Notes: a model not told the origin generated them from the letters alone. DNA of 64,000 bases from Spirochaetaceae bacterium (GCA_011524535.1 WTKD01000006.1:167601-231600); one strand, 5' to 3'; shown: positions 27,451-37,521, counted from the first letter of the stretch. A program made the numbers and translations.

Positions 27451-29193
27451 ATGAGTAAACGGTTTCGTGCGCTTCTAGTAGTGCTTATTCTTTCGCTTGC
27501 GGGATTCGCAATTTATCCAACATTTGAATGGTATTTTATATATGATGATGCCCAGAGAGAGCTATTGTCTTCCAGCAGACTCGTGTTGGTTGATGAGGCC
27601 CAGAAAAGAGCGCAAGAAACGCTTCAGACTATAACCAACTCATTGTCAGAAAACCCTGAGGCTACCATAGACGAGGAGTATTCCTTTATTCTTGATGTTG
27701 CAAAATCAAACTATGAGTTAGATGGAGCAGAAGTTCCGGAGACCATGAACGTGGTGGCTATTCTTAATAGCTTCACCAGTGAGCAGGAGGCCTTTTCTGC
27801 GGTAGAACAGCATTATTTTCAAGAGCTTGATGCTCAGAAGAGCAAAAAAAGCCGGCTTATACAACTGGGATTAGATCTCTTTGGTGGCGTAAGGTTGATA
27901 TTAAGTCCAGATGAGACATCGTTAACAGAACAGTTCGGTGCTGCTCCCGATAACGCGCAGATCAGCGATGCCGTTGACGTTGCTGTCGAAGTTTTGAATA
28001 GCCGTATCGATGCTTTCGGTGTTTCTGAACCTCAGATACGAAAAAACGACAACAATCAAATCTCGGTTGAAATTCCAGGTGATAACGATCCTGATCGTGT
28101 CCAAACTTTGCTGTCTGGTAAAGGAAGTCTAAATTTTGTATTGGTAGACGAATCTGGCACGGATGAACTCATTCTTTTGCAAAGAGATGAACCAGGATGG
28201 AACCATGAAGTAGATGGGGACCCTGATTTTATAGATGCCAATTCACAGGTTGTAGAATACATAACCAAAGATCAGTATGGATTAGAACAGCGTGTGAGAT
28301 GGATAGCTATTTATAGAAATCCAGAAGAAAATGGATTACTCGGACAATATATTGTAGATGCAAGTACCGGACACGACCCGATAACAGGGCGTCCGACTGT
28401 TAATTTTTCACTCAACAACGAAGGTGCCGATATATTTGCCAAACTGACCCGTGATAATGCTGGACAATCTCTCGCCATCGTTATGGATGACAGGGTTCGG
28501 GCCTATGCCCAAATTCGCGGAGAAATCCCTGGAGGACAAGGTTCCATAAGTGGATTTACCATTGAAGAGAGTGCAGATATTGCCCTTGTACTTCGAACAG
28601 CAGCGTTACCGGTGAAACTGAATGTGGAAAGTCAGCAAAGTATTGGAGCCAGCATAAGCGAAGGAGCCGTTCAGGCAGGATTGAGAGCTTCTCTATTGGC
28701 ATTCGTTGTCGTTGTACTGTTTATGTTGGTATATTATCGCGGAGCGGGATTCATTGCTGGAACCGTTCTTGTGGTGAATCTTCTTATGATGCTTGCTATA
28801 CTCTCTGCTTTTAACCTTACTCTTACTCTTACCAGCATAGCAGCTATTATCTTGACGGTTGGAATGTCGGTAGATGCGAATGTAATAGTATTTGAGCGTA
28901 TAAAGGAAGAGTATGCCTATGGTAAATCGGTGCGTGCCTCAATTGATGCAGGCTTTGCTAAAGCTCTGTGGACTGTAGTAGATGCCAACATTACAACGTT
29001 TATAGCCGTGTTATTTCTTTCACAGGTAACAACCGGACCGGTGCAGGGTTTTGCTGTAACCCTTTCTGTTGGTATTGTTACCTCGATGGTGTCAGCTCTA
29101 TTTTATGCTCGATTGATTTTCGATTTTGGGTGTGAAACGTTGGTCTGGAAAAAACTCAGTATTGCTTGGGGTCCTAGGAAGGAGCAGACATGA
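27451..29193 (+). CDS. secD: Protein translocase subunit SecD
   Basis: Inner-membrane RND-related subunit that uses the proton gradient to drive late steps of Sec-dependent export. 580 residues: N-terminal helix, large periplasmic region (about 30-400) with the D1 motif LGLDLFGGVRLIL and ARIDAFG-like SRIDAFGVSEPQI, then five helices containing LTLTSIAAIILTVGMSVDANVIVFERIKEE, where the conserved Asp and Arg lie. TGGAGG precedes the ATG. Overlaps secF by four bases (ATGA). Confidence 0.97.
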   Translation: MSKRFRALLVVLILSLAGFAIYPTFEWYFIYDDAQRELLSSSRLVLVDEAQKRAQETLQTITNSLSENPEATIDEEYSFILDVAKSNYELDGAEVPETMNVVAILNSFTSEQEAFSAVEQHYFQELDAQKSKKSRLIQLGLDLFGGVRLILSPDETSLTEQFGAAPDNAQISDAVDVAVEVLNSRIDAFGVSEPQIRKNDNNQISVEIPGDNDPDRVQTLLSGKGSLNFVLVDESGTDELILLQRDEPGWNHEVDGDPDFIDANSQVVEYITKDQYGLEQRVRWIAIYRNPEENGLLGQYIVDASTGHDPITGRPTVNFSLNNEGADIFAKLTRDNAGQSLAIVMDDRVRAYAQIRGEIPGGQGSISGFTIEESADIALVLRTAALPVKLNVESQQSIGASISEGAVQAGLRASLLAFVVVVLFMLVYYRGAGFIAGTVLVVNLLMMLAILSAFNLTLTLTSIAAIILTVGMSVDANVIVFERIKEEYAYGKSVRASIDAGFAKALWTVVDANITTFIAVLFLSQVTTGPVQGFAVTLSVGIVTSMVSALFYARLIFDFGCETLVWKKLSIAWGPRKEQT

Positions 29194-30227
29194 AAATTTA
29201 CGATTATTCCAAAATCTCAAAGATATACTTCGTAGTAGTGAGTATTTTTGTTTTGGCTGGTATTGGTGTAATGACCTTTGCTGGAGGATTCCAGTTTGGG
29301 ATAGAATTCAATCCTGGAGCAAATCTCACGGTTAGGATAGGGGGAAGCTCATCCTTGGAAGAAGTAGAATCCATATTGAGGGAACCTTATCCGCTTGCCC
29401 GAGTGCAGATTCTAGACAATCAAATCGGAGATTATTTACTCAGGGTGCCCGTTAGTAGAGAGAGAGCTTTCCAGAGTGAAATTGAGACAGATGTGACCGA
29501 TCTATTAGCAGAACAATTTGCTTCGGTTAGAGTCTTAGAATTTGGTTATGTCGGGGAAGCTTTTTCTCGTACATTTCAACTACAGACGGGAATTCTTACC
29601 TCTATTGCCCTATTGCTGATTCTTGTGTATCTTTGGTTCAGGTTTCGTTTCAATTTTGCAATTTCCTCAATCATTACGCTTGTTTTTCATGATGCCTTGG
29701 TGGTGTTGGTCTTCTTAGGAGTTACCCGAATTGAAGTTACATCAGCAACAATAGCAGCCATTCTAACGGTTCTAGGCTATTCCTTGAACGATACCATTGT
29801 TGTATTTGATCGAATTCGTGAGAATTTGGTTTTGATGAAGAATACATCTATGTCTGCTATAGTCAACACAAGCGTTACACAAAGTCTAAGAAGGACTATT
29901 ATTACCTCGCTTACAACATTACTTGCGAGCATTGCCCTTATTGTGTTTGCAGAAGGCTCCGTGCGTAACTTTGCTATAGTGCTTTCATTTGGTGTCTTGA
30001 GTGGAACCTTCTCGTCAATATTTATAGCTTCTCCGTTGTTTCTGTTTTTTGAGAGACGGAATAATTCAGCGAAAAATGCGTCACAATCTAGTAAAGAACC
30101 TTCTCTTGAAGGAGCGGCTCCGCAACAAGGCATGGTTATGGGATCGAATGATGATATAAATCTTGCTAAATTGCGCGAAGAACTAGGTGGAACAAAACGC
30201 AAACAAAAGAAGAAAAAACGTTCATAG
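29190..30227 (+). CDS. secF: Protein translocase subunit SecF
   Basis: Partner of SecD, 345 residues with six transmembrane segments. Typical motifs: the N-terminal GGFQFGIEFNPGA, and in the helical part LTVLGYSLNDTIVVFDRIREN and NTSVTQSLRRTIITSLTTLLA. The tail is basic (RKQKKKKRS). Start ATG overlaps the secD stop. After the stop a weak hairpin with an A tract before and a T tract after (about 30275-30304) may act as terminator before the tctC promoter. Confidence 0.96.
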   Translation: MKIYDYSKISKIYFVVVSIFVLAGIGVMTFAGGFQFGIEFNPGANLTVRIGGSSSLEEVESILREPYPLARVQILDNQIGDYLLRVPVSRERAFQSEIETDVTDLLAEQFASVRVLEFGYVGEAFSRTFQLQTGILTSIALLLILVYLWFRFRFNFAISSIITLVFHDALVVLVFLGVTRIEVTSATIAAILTVLGYSLNDTIVVFDRIRENLVLMKNTSMSAIVNTSVTQSLRRTIITSLTTLLASIALIVFAEGSVRNFAIVLSFGVLSGTFSSIFIASPLFLFFERRNNSAKNASQSSKEPSLEGAAPQQGMVMGSNDDINLAKLREELGGTKRKQKKKKRS

Positions 30228-30343
30228 CGAATTCACTTTTTTGAAGAAATTCTAGCACATTTTTCCACTTCTTTAAAAAAAAGAATGGTTTGAGACCCTT
30301 TTTTAGACCCCTAAAAGAACACACGGTATCGAATAAACTTTGG

Positions 30344-30372
30344 TTGTATTTTCCCCAAAATTGGGTTATAAT
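30344..30372 (+). promoter_or_regulatory. Promoter of tctCBA
   Basis: TTGTAT (30344-30349), 17-base spacer, perfect TATAAT (30367-30372). Transcription would begin about 30379, directly before the Shine-Dalgarno GGAGG (30381-30385), so the leader is only about 12 bases. No operator is recognisable. Confidence 0.65.
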
Positions 30373-30390
30373 GGTGTTTTGGAGGAAATC

Positions 30391-31350
30391 ATGAATAAAT
30401 TCACCACCTTTTTGTTTGTGCTGATTTGCGCATCAGTATCGCTTTTTGCACAAGATATAGACTCTATACATTTTTTGATTCCTGGAGGAGCAGGAGGAGG
30501 CTGGGACGGGACCGCAAGAGGCACCGGGGAAGCCTTGGTTGGGTCTGGCCTTATTGACTCGGCGTCCTATGAAAACATGTCGGGGGGCGGAGGAGGAACC
30601 GCTATTGGCTACCTAATTAGAACTGGTCGTCGCCAGCAGGGAACGTTGATGGTAAACTCGACTCCTATCATCACACGGTCAATTACTAAAGTATTCCCCT
30701 ATTCTTTTGAAGATCTCACCCCTATAGCAAGTACTATCGGGGATTATGGAACACTTGTTGTTCATCCAGATTCTAAATTTTCTGATTTTTCTGATTTGAT
30801 TAGTTCTGTCAAACGCGACCCTTCATCAGTAACCATCGGTGGAGGCTCGGTATTTGGCGATCTCGATCATCTTGTGGCAGCTACTACTTTTAATGCAGCA
30901 GGAGTTTCCCCAAAAGAAATTAGTTATGCGGCTTACGATGCAGGGGGAAAAGCTCTTACTGGATTGTTGTCAGGAGAAATCGATGTACTGGCTACAGGAC
31001 TTGGAGAAGCTCTTGAACTCTCCAGAAATGGACAAGTTCGTATTTTGGGAATCACGGCAAGTGAACGCCTCGAGGATGCCCCAGAGATACCAACATTTAA
31101 GGAGCAAGGAGCAGACGCCTACTTTGTAAACTGGAGGGGATTTTTCGGTCCTCCAGACCTTTCGAGCAGTAAAGTTCGTGAGTATCAAAATGTTCTAAAA
31201 GAAATGTATTCGACCGACGAATGGGAGGTTGTTCGTAAGCGAAATGGTTGGGTGAACATTTACCAACCAGGAGCTGAATTTGTTGCTTTTTTGAAAGAGC
31301 AAGAAACTGAAATAAGAAAGCTTCGAAGTATTCTCGGACTAAGTGACTAG
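30391..31350 (+). CDS. tctC: Tripartite tricarboxylate transporter substrate-binding protein TctC
   Basis: Periplasmic binding protein (Bug family) that captures a carboxylate for the TctAB membrane complex. Signal peptide about residues 1-21 (ending SVSLFA). Family pattern: IHFLIPGGAGGGWDGTAR, the glycine-rich first ligand loop, and the region IGGGSVFGDLDHL in the place of the second conserved binding loop, then DAPEIPTFKEQG. 319 residues is normal. The first ligand (citrate, other di- or tricarboxylate, or aromatic acid) cannot be deduced. GGAGG and the promoter set the start; longer in-frame starts are upstream of the promoter. Confidence 0.92.
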   Translation: MNKFTTFLFVLICASVSLFAQDIDSIHFLIPGGAGGGWDGTARGTGEALVGSGLIDSASYENMSGGGGGTAIGYLIRTGRRQQGTLMVNSTPIITRSITKVFPYSFEDLTPIASTIGDYGTLVVHPDSKFSDFSDLISSVKRDPSSVTIGGGSVFGDLDHLVAATTFNAAGVSPKEISYAAYDAGGKALTGLLSGEIDVLATGLGEALELSRNGQVRILGITASERLEDAPEIPTFKEQGADAYFVNWRGFFGPPDLSSSKVREYQNVLKEMYSTDEWEVVRKRNGWVNIYQPGAEFVAFLKEQETEIRKLRSILGLSD

Positions 31351-31353
31351 CTA

Positions 31354-31878
31354 ATGTCGAAGAACATTACCCCAGTAATTGAATTTTGGGTTAGTGTTGC
31401 TTTGTTTCTATTTTCGGTTGCTTATGGGGTAGGGGCCATTCAACTTCCTTTACCCCAAGGATCCGATTCAATACCAATTACTCCTAGAAGTATTCCAATT
31501 TTTCTTTCTTTTGCGGGAGCCTTTTTATCCTTAGTAATTATCATTCAAACATTTGTGAGCAATAAATCTCTCATGTTCTTCTCTTCCTCTCAGCATCAAT
31601 CGAAAAAGAATAAACTAAAAAAGACAGTTTTTACTGTAGCGCTCTTGCTATTTTTTATGGTTACCTATGGGTTCCTTCTTCCCTGGCTAGGGTTTCTTGT
31701 TTCTAGTTTTGGGTTTATCTGCGCGAGTATTATCGTACTTGGACAAAGAAAATGGTACGTGTTTCTTGGAGTCCCCCTTGTGACGGTTGTGGTATTTTGG
31801 TTGCTACTTGATGTATTACTAGGGGTATATCTTGGAGAGGGTGAACTTTTCTTTCTCCTTACAGAGTTTTTTTCATAG
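31354..31878 (+). CDS. tctB: Tripartite tricarboxylate transporter small membrane subunit TctB
   Basis: 174-residue membrane protein with four hydrophobic segments, the size and layout of TctB. Recognisable features are ITPRSIPIFLSFAGAFLSL (the region where family members have 'xGPxxFPxxxG') and YGFLLPWLGFLVSSFGFICAS. Sequence conservation in this family is low, so the call relies partly on its place between tctC and tctA. Starts three bases after the tctC stop. Confidence 0.88.
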   Translation: MSKNITPVIEFWVSVALFLFSVAYGVGAIQLPLPQGSDSIPITPRSIPIFLSFAGAFLSLVIIIQTFVSNKSLMFFSSSQHQSKKNKLKKTVFTVALLLFFMVTYGFLLPWLGFLVSSFGFICASIIVLGQRKWYVFLGVPLVTVVVFWLLLDVLLGVYLGEGELFFLLTEFFS

Positions 31879-31886
31879 AGGATGGT

Positions 31887-33407
31887 ATGGTTGAAGGCAT
31901 ATTAAGTGGACTACAAGAGGCTTTTACAGGACTCAATATTCTCATGGTTATTGTTGGATGTTTTGCCGGAACATTTATAGGTATGTTGCCTGGACTTGGT
32001 CCAATTTCGGCAATTGCGCTTATGATCCCGATAACGTATGGATTTCCTCCTGCAACAGCTCTTATTCTTATGGCTGGCGTGTATTATGGAGCGGTTTTTG
32101 GAGGGTCTACGTCTTCTATTCTTATCAATGCGCCAGGAGTTTCCAGCACGGTAGCAACTACTTTTGATGGATATCCGATGAGTCAAAAAGGCTACGCGGG
32201 TCGTGCATTGGCGATTGCTGCATATTGTTCGTTTACCGGTGGAACTGTGGGCGCCGTTTTTTTACTCATTGCAGCTCCGTTATTAGCACAGCTTGCATTA
32301 ACCTTCCAGTCATCTGATTATTTTGCCTTGATGTTGATGGGGCTCACTGCAATTTCTGCATTTACGAGCAAAGAAACGGTGTTTAAGTCTATACTCATGG
32401 CCGTATTTGGCATCATGCTTTCTACTATTGGCACCGACTTGGCAAGCGGAGTGCAACGTTTCACCTTCGGTAGTATACATTTGGTTGATGGACTCTCTTT
32501 CATCATGATAGTTATGGCTATCTTTGCTCTTTCGGAATCCCTTTTGGGGATTCTTCGTTCTGACAACTCTGCAAAAGATGCAGCCGATGCTATATCAACC
32601 CAAAAGATTAGTAGCTTACGTTTGGGCAAGGGAACCCTTAAAAAACTCATTCCAACAATGTTGCGTTCCTCTGTTCTTGGTTTTTTTGTAGGTGTTTTGC
32701 CAGGCGCAGGCGCAACCATCGCCTCTTTCCTTGCGTATGGGGTAGAGCAAAATCTAGCAAGCCCAGAAGATAAAAAAGAATTTGGTAAGGGAAGCCCTAT
32801 TGGTTTGGCGGCTCCAGAAACAGCAAATAATGCAGCAAGTTCTGGATCTTTTGTTCCTCTTCTGACATTGGGCATACCAGGGTCGGGGACCACCGCGGTA
32901 ATTTTGGGTGCTTTGATTAGTTATGGCATACAGCCGGGTCCGCGTTTATTCGTTGAGCAGCCAGCGATTTTTTGGTCCGTTATTGTTTCTATGTATATTG
33001 GAAACCTAATTTTGCTCGTTTTAAATTTACCCCTTATCCCTTTTATATCTCGTTTATTGATGATAAAGAAAGAAATACTGGTTCCTTTGATTTTGTTTTT
33101 TTCACTTATTGGGGTCTATCTTGTTTCTTTCAACAATGTCGATATCTTTTTCATGGTAGGCTTGGCTATCCTAGCTGTCTTTCTGAACTTTGCCTCTTTT
33201 CCACTCCCTCCCTTGATATTGGGGTTCATTTTGGGAGGACCTTTAGAAGAAAATCTCAGAAGAGCTTTGATTATAAACAAGGGCTCATTCTCCTTTTTAT
33301 GGGAGCGCCCTATTTCCCTTACGTTGTTTATTTTGACACTCTTTTTCTTGTTTCTTCCGTTTATTCGTCGCTTAATTGCGTTCCTAAGACAGCGAGTAAA
33401 GAACTAA
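31887..33407 (+). CDS. tctA: Tripartite tricarboxylate transporter large membrane subunit TctA
   Basis: 506-residue inner-membrane transporter with about 12 helices. Both copies of the TctA glycine/proline signature are seen: GTFIGMLPGLGPISAIALMIP near residues 29-50 and FVGVLPGAGATIASFLAYG near 270, plus GGSTSSILINAPG and LTLGIPGSGTTAVILGAL. AGAGGA precedes the ATG. The stop codon lies one base from the stop of the convergent adenylate cyclase gene, so there is no room for a terminator between them. Confidence 0.96.
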   Translation: MVEGILSGLQEAFTGLNILMVIVGCFAGTFIGMLPGLGPISAIALMIPITYGFPPATALILMAGVYYGAVFGGSTSSILINAPGVSSTVATTFDGYPMSQKGYAGRALAIAAYCSFTGGTVGAVFLLIAAPLLAQLALTFQSSDYFALMLMGLTAISAFTSKETVFKSILMAVFGIMLSTIGTDLASGVQRFTFGSIHLVDGLSFIMIVMAIFALSESLLGILRSDNSAKDAADAISTQKISSLRLGKGTLKKLIPTMLRSSVLGFFVGVLPGAGATIASFLAYGVEQNLASPEDKKEFGKGSPIGLAAPETANNAASSGSFVPLLTLGIPGSGTTAVILGALISYGIQPGPRLFVEQPAIFWSVIVSMYIGNLILLVLNLPLIPFISRLLMIKKEILVPLILFFSLIGVYLVSFNNVDIFFMVGLAILAVFLNFASFPLPPLILGFILGGPLEENLRRALIINKGSFSFLWERPISLTLFILTLFFLFLPFIRRLIAFLRQRVKN

Positions 33408-33408
33408 A

Positions 33409-35091
33409 CTACTTTGTACGCATCTTTTCTATACCGTTCCAGCTTTTTCGAGGTGGTGTAACAAGGTATTTTTCAGCTCGTGTGAGGAAGATATCTATCA
33501 AAATATCGTCCGGTGCGATCGTTTTTGCCTTTTTTAGATTCTTTATGGTTTCTGAAAATTCCTGTTGGTAATAATGCGTAAGACCTGAATGATAGTGTTT
33601 CCAGACCTCTTCGGTTTCTTTATCTATTGATTTTTGGGTTGTGTAGATTCGTTCACCTTGGGTTTTACCCTTTACCTGCACTATATCAACCATTCGGCAT
33701 GGATATATATCCTTTATTCTCTCAAATACCGAATCGGAGAACAAAAGAGGGGTCCCATATAGTTTCGTAAGCGATTCAAGACGGGCTCCTAGGTTAACGG
33801 TGTCTCCTATAACCGTATAGTCCATCTTTTTCTCACTTCCAATGTTTCCAACCGTTACCTTTCCATAGACAATTCCCATGCCCGTTATAAACTGAGGAGC
33901 TTTACTTTGTTTTTGGTGGGTATTAAACTTTTCAAGAGCTTCTTGCATGTTCAACGCGGCTGTAATAGCGTTCTTAGGTGAGTTTTCTAAGTGGTTTGGG
34001 GCGCCAAATATTGCCATAATTGCATCGCCAATGTATTTATCAATAATTCCCTCTTCTGCCATGATGATATCAACCATTGTGCCATAATAGCTATTCAAAG
34101 AGGTGACCAATTCTTCTGGGGGCAATGATTCAGAAATGGTTGTAAAACTTCGAATATCGGTGAACATCACGCTAAGATCCCTGTTTTCACCGATAAGCAT
34201 TTTTTCTGGATTTTCAAAGATGCTATCTATGACATTGCTCGGAACATATTTCTGAAAGATGTTTCTTACTTTTGATTCATTCCTCTTGGCTATTACAGCA
34301 TTCAAGGCATAGTTCTTTATTTGTGAATATGCTTTGTCCAATTCCTCGGTCATCACGTTGAATGTGTGTGCCATTTGACCAAATTCATCATTTTCCTGTA
34401 CTTCTATTTTTGTTGAAAGGTCATTGTTACGTATAATCGAAAGCATTGCCGCGACGGTGTTTCTTAACGGTCTGATCGTGTATTCAATAAATATCAAAGA
34501 GAGGATAAGCATTGCGGAAAGTGAGATCATAGTGATGATACCCGCCTGGGTGGTTATCTCTTGTGCGTCTGCGTAAAATGTGTTGTACTCCTCTGAAACA
34601 ACTATCAACCAATTGAGGGGCATGAATTTAAAGACCTGGGCAGTTCTTCTCTTGCCCTCCAACATTATTTCTTGCCATCCGACATTCTCTTCGGTATATT
34701 TCAGTCCTAAGTCATTTAGAACTTCTTCGGAGAGAGAGGAGTCAGGATAGGTGGAAAAAGCAACGGTCGTTTCGTTCTCGGAAACTTCAAAGGCATAAAT
34801 TACCTCGGTGTCGTTTTGGAGTAGGGTGTTAGCATACGAAGCGATGGCCAGCTCTGCAGCCCCCACAAAGTCTTCATCGTTTGTAAAACCGTTTTTTTCG
34901 AGAATATCCCATTGGTTTTGGGCATATTTGTTTAATTCCAATGCTTTAAAAGCAAGCGCATCAATCGCAACTCGTGTAATTCCATTTCTTGCGGATACGG
35001 AGGCAAAAAAGGTTATGACCACGGTTGTAGCCATTTGTAGAGGGATAATAACCAGTAGTAGTTTCCACTTTATACTTATTTGGCGTTTCAT
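33409..35091 (-). CDS. Membrane class III adenylate cyclase with HAMP domain
   Basis: Predicted to make cAMP from ATP under control of an extracellular sensor. Layout: TM1 about 11-32, periplasmic region about 33-185 (single-Cache-like), TM2 about 186-204, HAMP about 205-260, cyclase domain about 300-480, then a TPR-like C-terminal tail. Metal-binding Asp are D312 (MFTDIRSF) and D356 (KYIGDAIMAIFG). The substrate pair is K353 and D424 (MDYTVIGD), predicting ATP rather than GTP; transition-state N433 and R437 are in VNLGARLES. All catalytic residues are present. Divergent from the coiled-coil gene at 35154. It may feed the nucleotide-binding protein at 61580-62077. Confidence 0.92.
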   Translation of the reverse strand: MKRQISIKWKLLLVIIPLQMATTVVITFFASVSARNGITRVAIDALAFKALELNKYAQNQWDILEKNGFTNDEDFVGAAELAIASYANTLLQNDTEVIYAFEVSENETTVAFSTYPDSSLSEEVLNDLGLKYTEENVGWQEIMLEGKRRTAQVFKFMPLNWLIVVSEEYNTFYADAQEITTQAGIITMISLSAMLILSLIFIEYTIRPLRNTVAAMLSIIRNNDLSTKIEVQENDEFGQMAHTFNVMTEELDKAYSQIKNYALNAVIAKRNESKVRNIFQKYVPSNVIDSIFENPEKMLIGENRDLSVMFTDIRSFTTISESLPPEELVTSLNSYYGTMVDIIMAEEGIIDKYIGDAIMAIFGAPNHLENSPKNAITAALNMQEALEKFNTHQKQSKAPQFITGMGIVYGKVTVGNIGSEKKMDYTVIGDTVNLGARLESLTKLYGTPLLFSDSVFERIKDIYPCRMVDIVQVKGKTQGERIYTTQKSIDKETEEVWKHYHSGLTHYYQQEFSETIKNLKKAKTIAPDDILIDIFLTRAEKYLVTPPRKSWNGIEKMRTK

Positions 35092-35153
35092 GTTGTATTA
35101 TGGTATACAATTTTGATTATCTGAGCTATATTCAAAAGAAGAGAGTATTGCGC

Positions 35154-37013
35154 ATGACCAGTAGCAATGGCCCAGACAAAGATATTTTTTCTGCAGAACT
35201 GACGAAGAACATAGGTTTTTCTAATGATGAGATGCAGGACATTCAGAGTGAAATAGATAATATGGTTCAGTCAAATAAATTGACGGTGGAACCAGACTAC
35301 CTAAAGCCTTCACCAAGTCGTTCAGGTCTTCGGTTTCCTTTAATTTTGAATGGAATCCTATTCGCGGTTCTTGGGGTGGTTTTTGGAGTTTTTTTTGCTC
35401 TAACCAACAACAGACAGGATATGCTTGTCCAAGAAGCCCAAACCTTCGTTTCAACCGAAGCGCAGTTGATTAAAGAGTTAGTACGTCAGTCAGAACGAGA
35501 ACTTGCTGATCGAGAAGCCCAAATATCTTCAATTCAAGGAGAACTGAGCGAGATTAGTAGTGCTTTGCAACTTCTCGAACAAGATTTTGATTCACAAGTG
35601 CAATCTCGCCGAGCAACCTTGCAGGCGGAATTTGAAGCGACCCTTGAGGCCCAGCGTGAACAATTGGAAAGCGAAAATTATACTTCTGAGGAAGTACAGA
35701 CGTTGTTGAATGAACTCCAGGGTCAAGCCCAAGAGAGAATAGAAAACGAAATAGCTTTATTTGAGAGCCAATTGGCGCTCGAAACAAGAGTAAGAGAAAC
35801 AGAACTTGTGAAACTTCGCACAAGTCTGGAGGAGGATCTGGCTAGTGGGCAGTCACAAATTACTCAGCTACAGTCATCATTGGCTCGAAGTGAAGAAGAA
35901 TTGCTTGAGGCTGTTGCCTCAGGTGAGGAAACCATTTCCGAACTCGAGACACAGTTAGCTATTAATTCGGGGCTTGAAGAAGAATACCTTTCACTCTTAG
36001 ACCAGCAGGAAAGCGAAGCGGTGCTAGTAGCACAAGTGGATGCTGCCTACCAAGAGGTTTTTAATTTAATTACGGCTGGATCATTTGGAGCAAGCCAAGC
36101 AAGACTTTCACGTCTTGAAGCTTTGGTTCGTGGAATTGATAATTCTACAAACTACACTAGAGGGGATTTGGATATTAGAACGATCCAAATAATACGCGAA
36201 TATGTTGATCTTGAAGAAGTGAACAGACAACAACAAGAAGAATTGATTAATGTAACGGCTGTAGCAGAAGATTTAGCTACTGCAAACCAACCCCTTATAG
36301 AGAGATTTCTCACCCTCCAGCGTGAATACCAGGATGCGGTAAATAGATCACAGAGTTTTCAAGACCCAGCTCAGGCAAAACAGGCCTTGCTTTCTGTGTT
36401 TAACGAGTACGAGGAAGAATTCCCCAATTTTTTGCGAATAGTTTCTAGTTTTGATGAAGCCATTGTAGATGGTATTGCGAGTACCAATCAACGAACAATT
36501 ACTACCTTAGAAGCGAGAGCAAGAGCCCAAGAAGCAGCAGTAGAGCGAGAAGTCGGTCGTCAAGCTCGAAACGAGGCAATTAGCGATTCTTATGACGTTG
36601 TGCAGGCTGCACTTGGAGATCCAGAAAAGCAAGGAGAATCTCGAGCACTGTTGAACAGCGATAGCACCTTGTCTACTATATACGAACTTATTCAAGAGGC
36701 CTTGAGTGCGGAAACGATTGTAAGTTCTTCTTCGGGGCAGGGGGCAAGAAACCCATCTATTCCTCAAGTAGAGCTACCCTTTATTGGAAATGTTACAGGC
36801 ACATTTGGAAGACGTGAATTTACATTCAATAACATTGCGGGTGTAGCCATTCGATTGGGGACAGAAGTCACCGTATATAGGAATTTTAATTCATCTGCTC
36901 AGCTTATTGGGCGTGCGGTGGTCAATCGCACCGATAAGGACCAGGTTCAGGCCGTTCTTCGAAATGGAGAGGGCTCTGTGTCGCAGGGAGATAGCATTTT
37001 TCTCTCCAGATAA
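35154..37013 (+). CDS. Single-span membrane protein with long coiled coil; function unknown
   Basis: About 619 residues. A cytoplasmic N-terminal part (to about 57) is followed by one transmembrane helix (FPLILNGILFAVLGVVFGVFFAL), then a long Glu/Gln-rich coiled coil (about 90-320) and helical bundle (320-520). The last 75 residues are a small beta-rich domain (GVAIRLGTEVTVYRN...GEGSVSQGDSIF) that resembles the end domains of FlgT-like or similar envelope proteins. The topology places the coiled coil in the periplasm. ATG 35154 has an AGAAGAGAG upstream; ATG 35100 is an alternative. Translation overlaps the next gene. No enzyme motif; a scaffold or envelope-spanning role is a guess. Confidence 0.75.
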   Translation: MTSSNGPDKDIFSAELTKNIGFSNDEMQDIQSEIDNMVQSNKLTVEPDYLKPSPSRSGLRFPLILNGILFAVLGVVFGVFFALTNNRQDMLVQEAQTFVSTEAQLIKELVRQSERELADREAQISSIQGELSEISSALQLLEQDFDSQVQSRRATLQAEFEATLEAQREQLESENYTSEEVQTLLNELQGQAQERIENEIALFESQLALETRVRETELVKLRTSLEEDLASGQSQITQLQSSLARSEEELLEAVASGEETISELETQLAINSGLEEEYLSLLDQQESEAVLVAQVDAAYQEVFNLITAGSFGASQARLSRLEALVRGIDNSTNYTRGDLDIRTIQIIREYVDLEEVNRQQQEELINVTAVAEDLATANQPLIERFLTLQREYQDAVNRSQSFQDPAQAKQALLSVFNEYEEEFPNFLRIVSSFDEAIVDGIASTNQRTITTLEARARAQEAAVEREVGRQARNEAISDSYDVVQAALGDPEKQGESRALLNSDSTLSTIYELIQEALSAETIVSSSSGQGARNPSIPQVELPFIGNVTGTFGRREFTFNNIAGVAIRLGTEVTVYRNFNSSAQLIGRAVVNRTDKDQVQAVLRNGEGSVSQGDSIFLSR

Positions 37014-37521
37014 GTATATATTTCGCATTTTTACTGGGGTATTTCTTTTTTTCTGTATAGTGGAGGCATATGCTGAATCCATCTCTTTCTCGGTATGGTC
37101 GTATGAATACACTCCTGTAACCAATCCAGAACAGACATTATTAATCATATCAGAACCAAGCCTGTACAAGCGTAAGCTTATTGATTATATCGTGGACCAA
37201 TTTGAATCTGATGATCTAGGTCTTGAAGAAGTGAAAATCATACCTGAGGAACAGGCATATCTGTATAAAGAAATCTTCTTTGGGGCGGTGCTTTATATGA
37301 CCAGTTGGAACAAAGGGGATTCTTCATATCTTTCATTGTGGAAAGAAAGTAATTCTACAATCGATGTATTACTCTATACAAAACTTAATCCTTATGAAGA
37401 GAAGGAAGCTGCCAGTATACCGATTGATGCAATTACCACCGCTTCAAAGCTTGAAAACATAGATTCTGTTACGGATGATATCTTTAGCGCATTGAAAAAA
37501 TCTGTTAAACTGCACAAATGA
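36964..37521 (+). CDS. Exported protein of unknown function
   Basis: About 185 residues with an unusually long n-region and a signal core (YIFRIFTGVFLFFCIVEAYA, cut before ESISF). The mature protein is about 150 residues, alpha/beta in appearance (TLLIISEPSLYKRKLIDYIV, GAVLYMTSWNKGDSSYLSLW), with no recognised motif. The 5' end overlaps the coiled-coil gene by about 50 bases. No ATG, GTG or TTG lies nearer to the signal core, so ATG 36964 is the best start. It overlaps the following gene by four bases. Confidence 0.6.
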   Translation: MERALCRREIAFFSPDKYIFRIFTGVFLFFCIVEAYAESISFSVWSYEYTPVTNPEQTLLIISEPSLYKRKLIDYIVDQFESDDLGLEEVKIIPEEQAYLYKEIFFGAVLYMTSWNKGDSSYLSLWKESNSTIDVLLYTKLNPYEEKEAASIPIDAITTASKLENIDSVTDDIFSALKKSVKLHK

